A stretch of 25,598 bases of DNA from Bacteroidota bacterium. GTDB taxonomy: Bacteria; Bacteroidota; Bacteroidia; Bacteroidales; VadinHA17. The notes under the pieces are model-generated. The model was not told where the DNA came from and did not search any database. It worked only from the letters and a program-made list of their open reading frames with translations. This document shows positions 25,179 to 25,598 of this stretch, piece by piece (within the stretch, counting starts at the first letter, position 1; each line of letters begins with the position of its first letter). The translations under genes were made by a program, and so were the position numbers. The stretch spans positions 1-25,598 of the forward strand of contig JAKLFN010000008.1 in assembly GCA_022711195.1 (NCBI GenBank), read 5' to 3'.

Positions 25179-25598
25179 TTATTTTATTAACAATCCATGC
25201 AATTCCTCCGACCATTTCTTTATTTCATCCCAGTTCCTGTGATCGCCCTCTTTCCACACTCCAATCAGTATGCTTATCCGGAATTTCAGCCTGTCGCTGA
25301 ATGAAGGCACTTCTTTAAGGGTAAGCTTTCCTGCGAAGATCCCTTCCTTCAGCGGTTTTACAATATTTCTCACAGGATCCATCCAGGCCGAAACACCCTG
25401 GCGGTATTTTTCACTGTTCGGCATTGCAAGAGTCATACACACCTGGAAGGCAGCAAAGGGTTTTTTTACTAATTCTTTCTTGTTGGCAACAAGGAAATCA
25501 ATCGCCTCGGGAAGCCATTTTGCAGCCTGAATTGCACTCCCTGCAACTACTGCACTGTACTGTTCAATATTCTTTACATCCTTCATGGCGATTATATC
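25179..25598 (-). CDS. C-terminal part of a flavodoxin-domain protein (HemG/protoporphyrinogen oxidase-like), cut by the window end
   Basis: The frame is open to the last base of the window (codons before the Met at 25586 contain no stop), so the Met is internal and the N-terminal FMN phosphate-binding loop lies outside. The visible part reads YSAVVAGSAIQAAKWLPEAI, then FAAFQVCMTLAMP and WMDPVRNIVKPLKEGIFAGKLT, and ends GDHRNWDEIKKWSEELHGLL, which matches the C-terminal two thirds of flavodoxin-fold proteins annotated as menaquinone-dependent protoporphyrinogen oxidase (HemG) or flavodoxin domain. A role in haem synthesis would suit an organism with c-type cytochromes, but a general flavodoxin is equally possible. 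Immediately upstream of and coupled to GH125. Confidence 0.75.
   Translation of the reverse strand, partial: DIIAMKDVKNIEQYSAVVAGSAIQAAKWLPEAIDFLVANKKELVKKPFAAFQVCMTLAMPNSEKYRQGVSAWMDPVRNIVKPLKEGIFAGKLTLKEVPSFSDRLKFRISILIGVWKEGDHRNWDEIKKWSEELHGLLIK

Overview
The window looks like a chromosomal segment from a member of the Bacteroidota, most likely a free-living, glycan-degrading Bacteroidales/Marinilabiliales-type organism. The grounds are several signal-peptide glycoside hydrolases of families typical of that phylum (GH28, GH43, GH95, GH125, plus a CE12 esterase), a FISUMP-domain protein with a type IX-secretion-tail-like module, a DUF3078 outer-membrane protein, few visible Shine-Dalgarno sites, and at least one promoter element of the TAnnTTTG kind. 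The species cannot be named from the sequence. Apart from the two genes cut by the window edges, every gene reads through as an intact frame; I saw no transposase, tRNA, rRNA or CRISPR array.

Layout. 1-1798 (+): the end of a probable multihaem cytochrome, then a monohaem c-type cytochrome fused to an outer-membrane-barrel-like domain, suggesting electron transfer across or at the outer membrane. 1770-4287 (-): a pectin pair, a rhamnogalacturonan acetylesterase (CE12) and a GH28 polygalacturonase-like enzyme, separated by an inverted CACGGAG-type repeat. 4460-6034 (+): a stand-alone asparagine-synthetase-like ATP-PPi enzyme without the glutaminase cysteine. 6021-16868 (-): a long co-directional run, in transcription order GH95, Ca2+-type P-type ATPase, MFS permease, AI-2E-family permease, carotenoid desaturase (CrtI-like), squalene/phytoene synthase and a GH43-like enzyme, with several overlaps or very short gaps. 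16869-17206 has no gene but carries two nested or inverted repeat elements. 17207-19524 (-): mscL, a DUF3078 protein, a YegP/DUF1508 protein and a DUF937-like protein. 19749-21344 (+): a HerA/DUF853-type ATPase. 21348-25598 (-): a small membrane protein, a DUF6483-like protein, a FISUMP protein, a GH125 exo-alpha-mannosidase and the C-terminal part of a flavodoxin-domain protein.

How it fits together. The enzymes could act together on pectin and its side chains (deacetylation by CE12, backbone cleavage by GH28, arabinose- or galactose-type side-chain removal by GH43 and GH95) and on mannosylated glycans (GH125). No SusC/SusD pair or dedicated regulator is visible, so this is not a classical polysaccharide utilisation locus. 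The crtI/crtB pair supplies carotenoid- or squalene-type isoprenoids for the membrane. The Ca2+ ATPase, MscL and the permeases are ion and osmotic housekeeping. The least explained items are the porin-cytochrome fusion, the asparagine-synthetase-like protein, the placement of a GH43 gene 3 bp behind crtB, the FISUMP protein with an internal secretion-tail-like module, and the alternating repeat element at 16949-17036.
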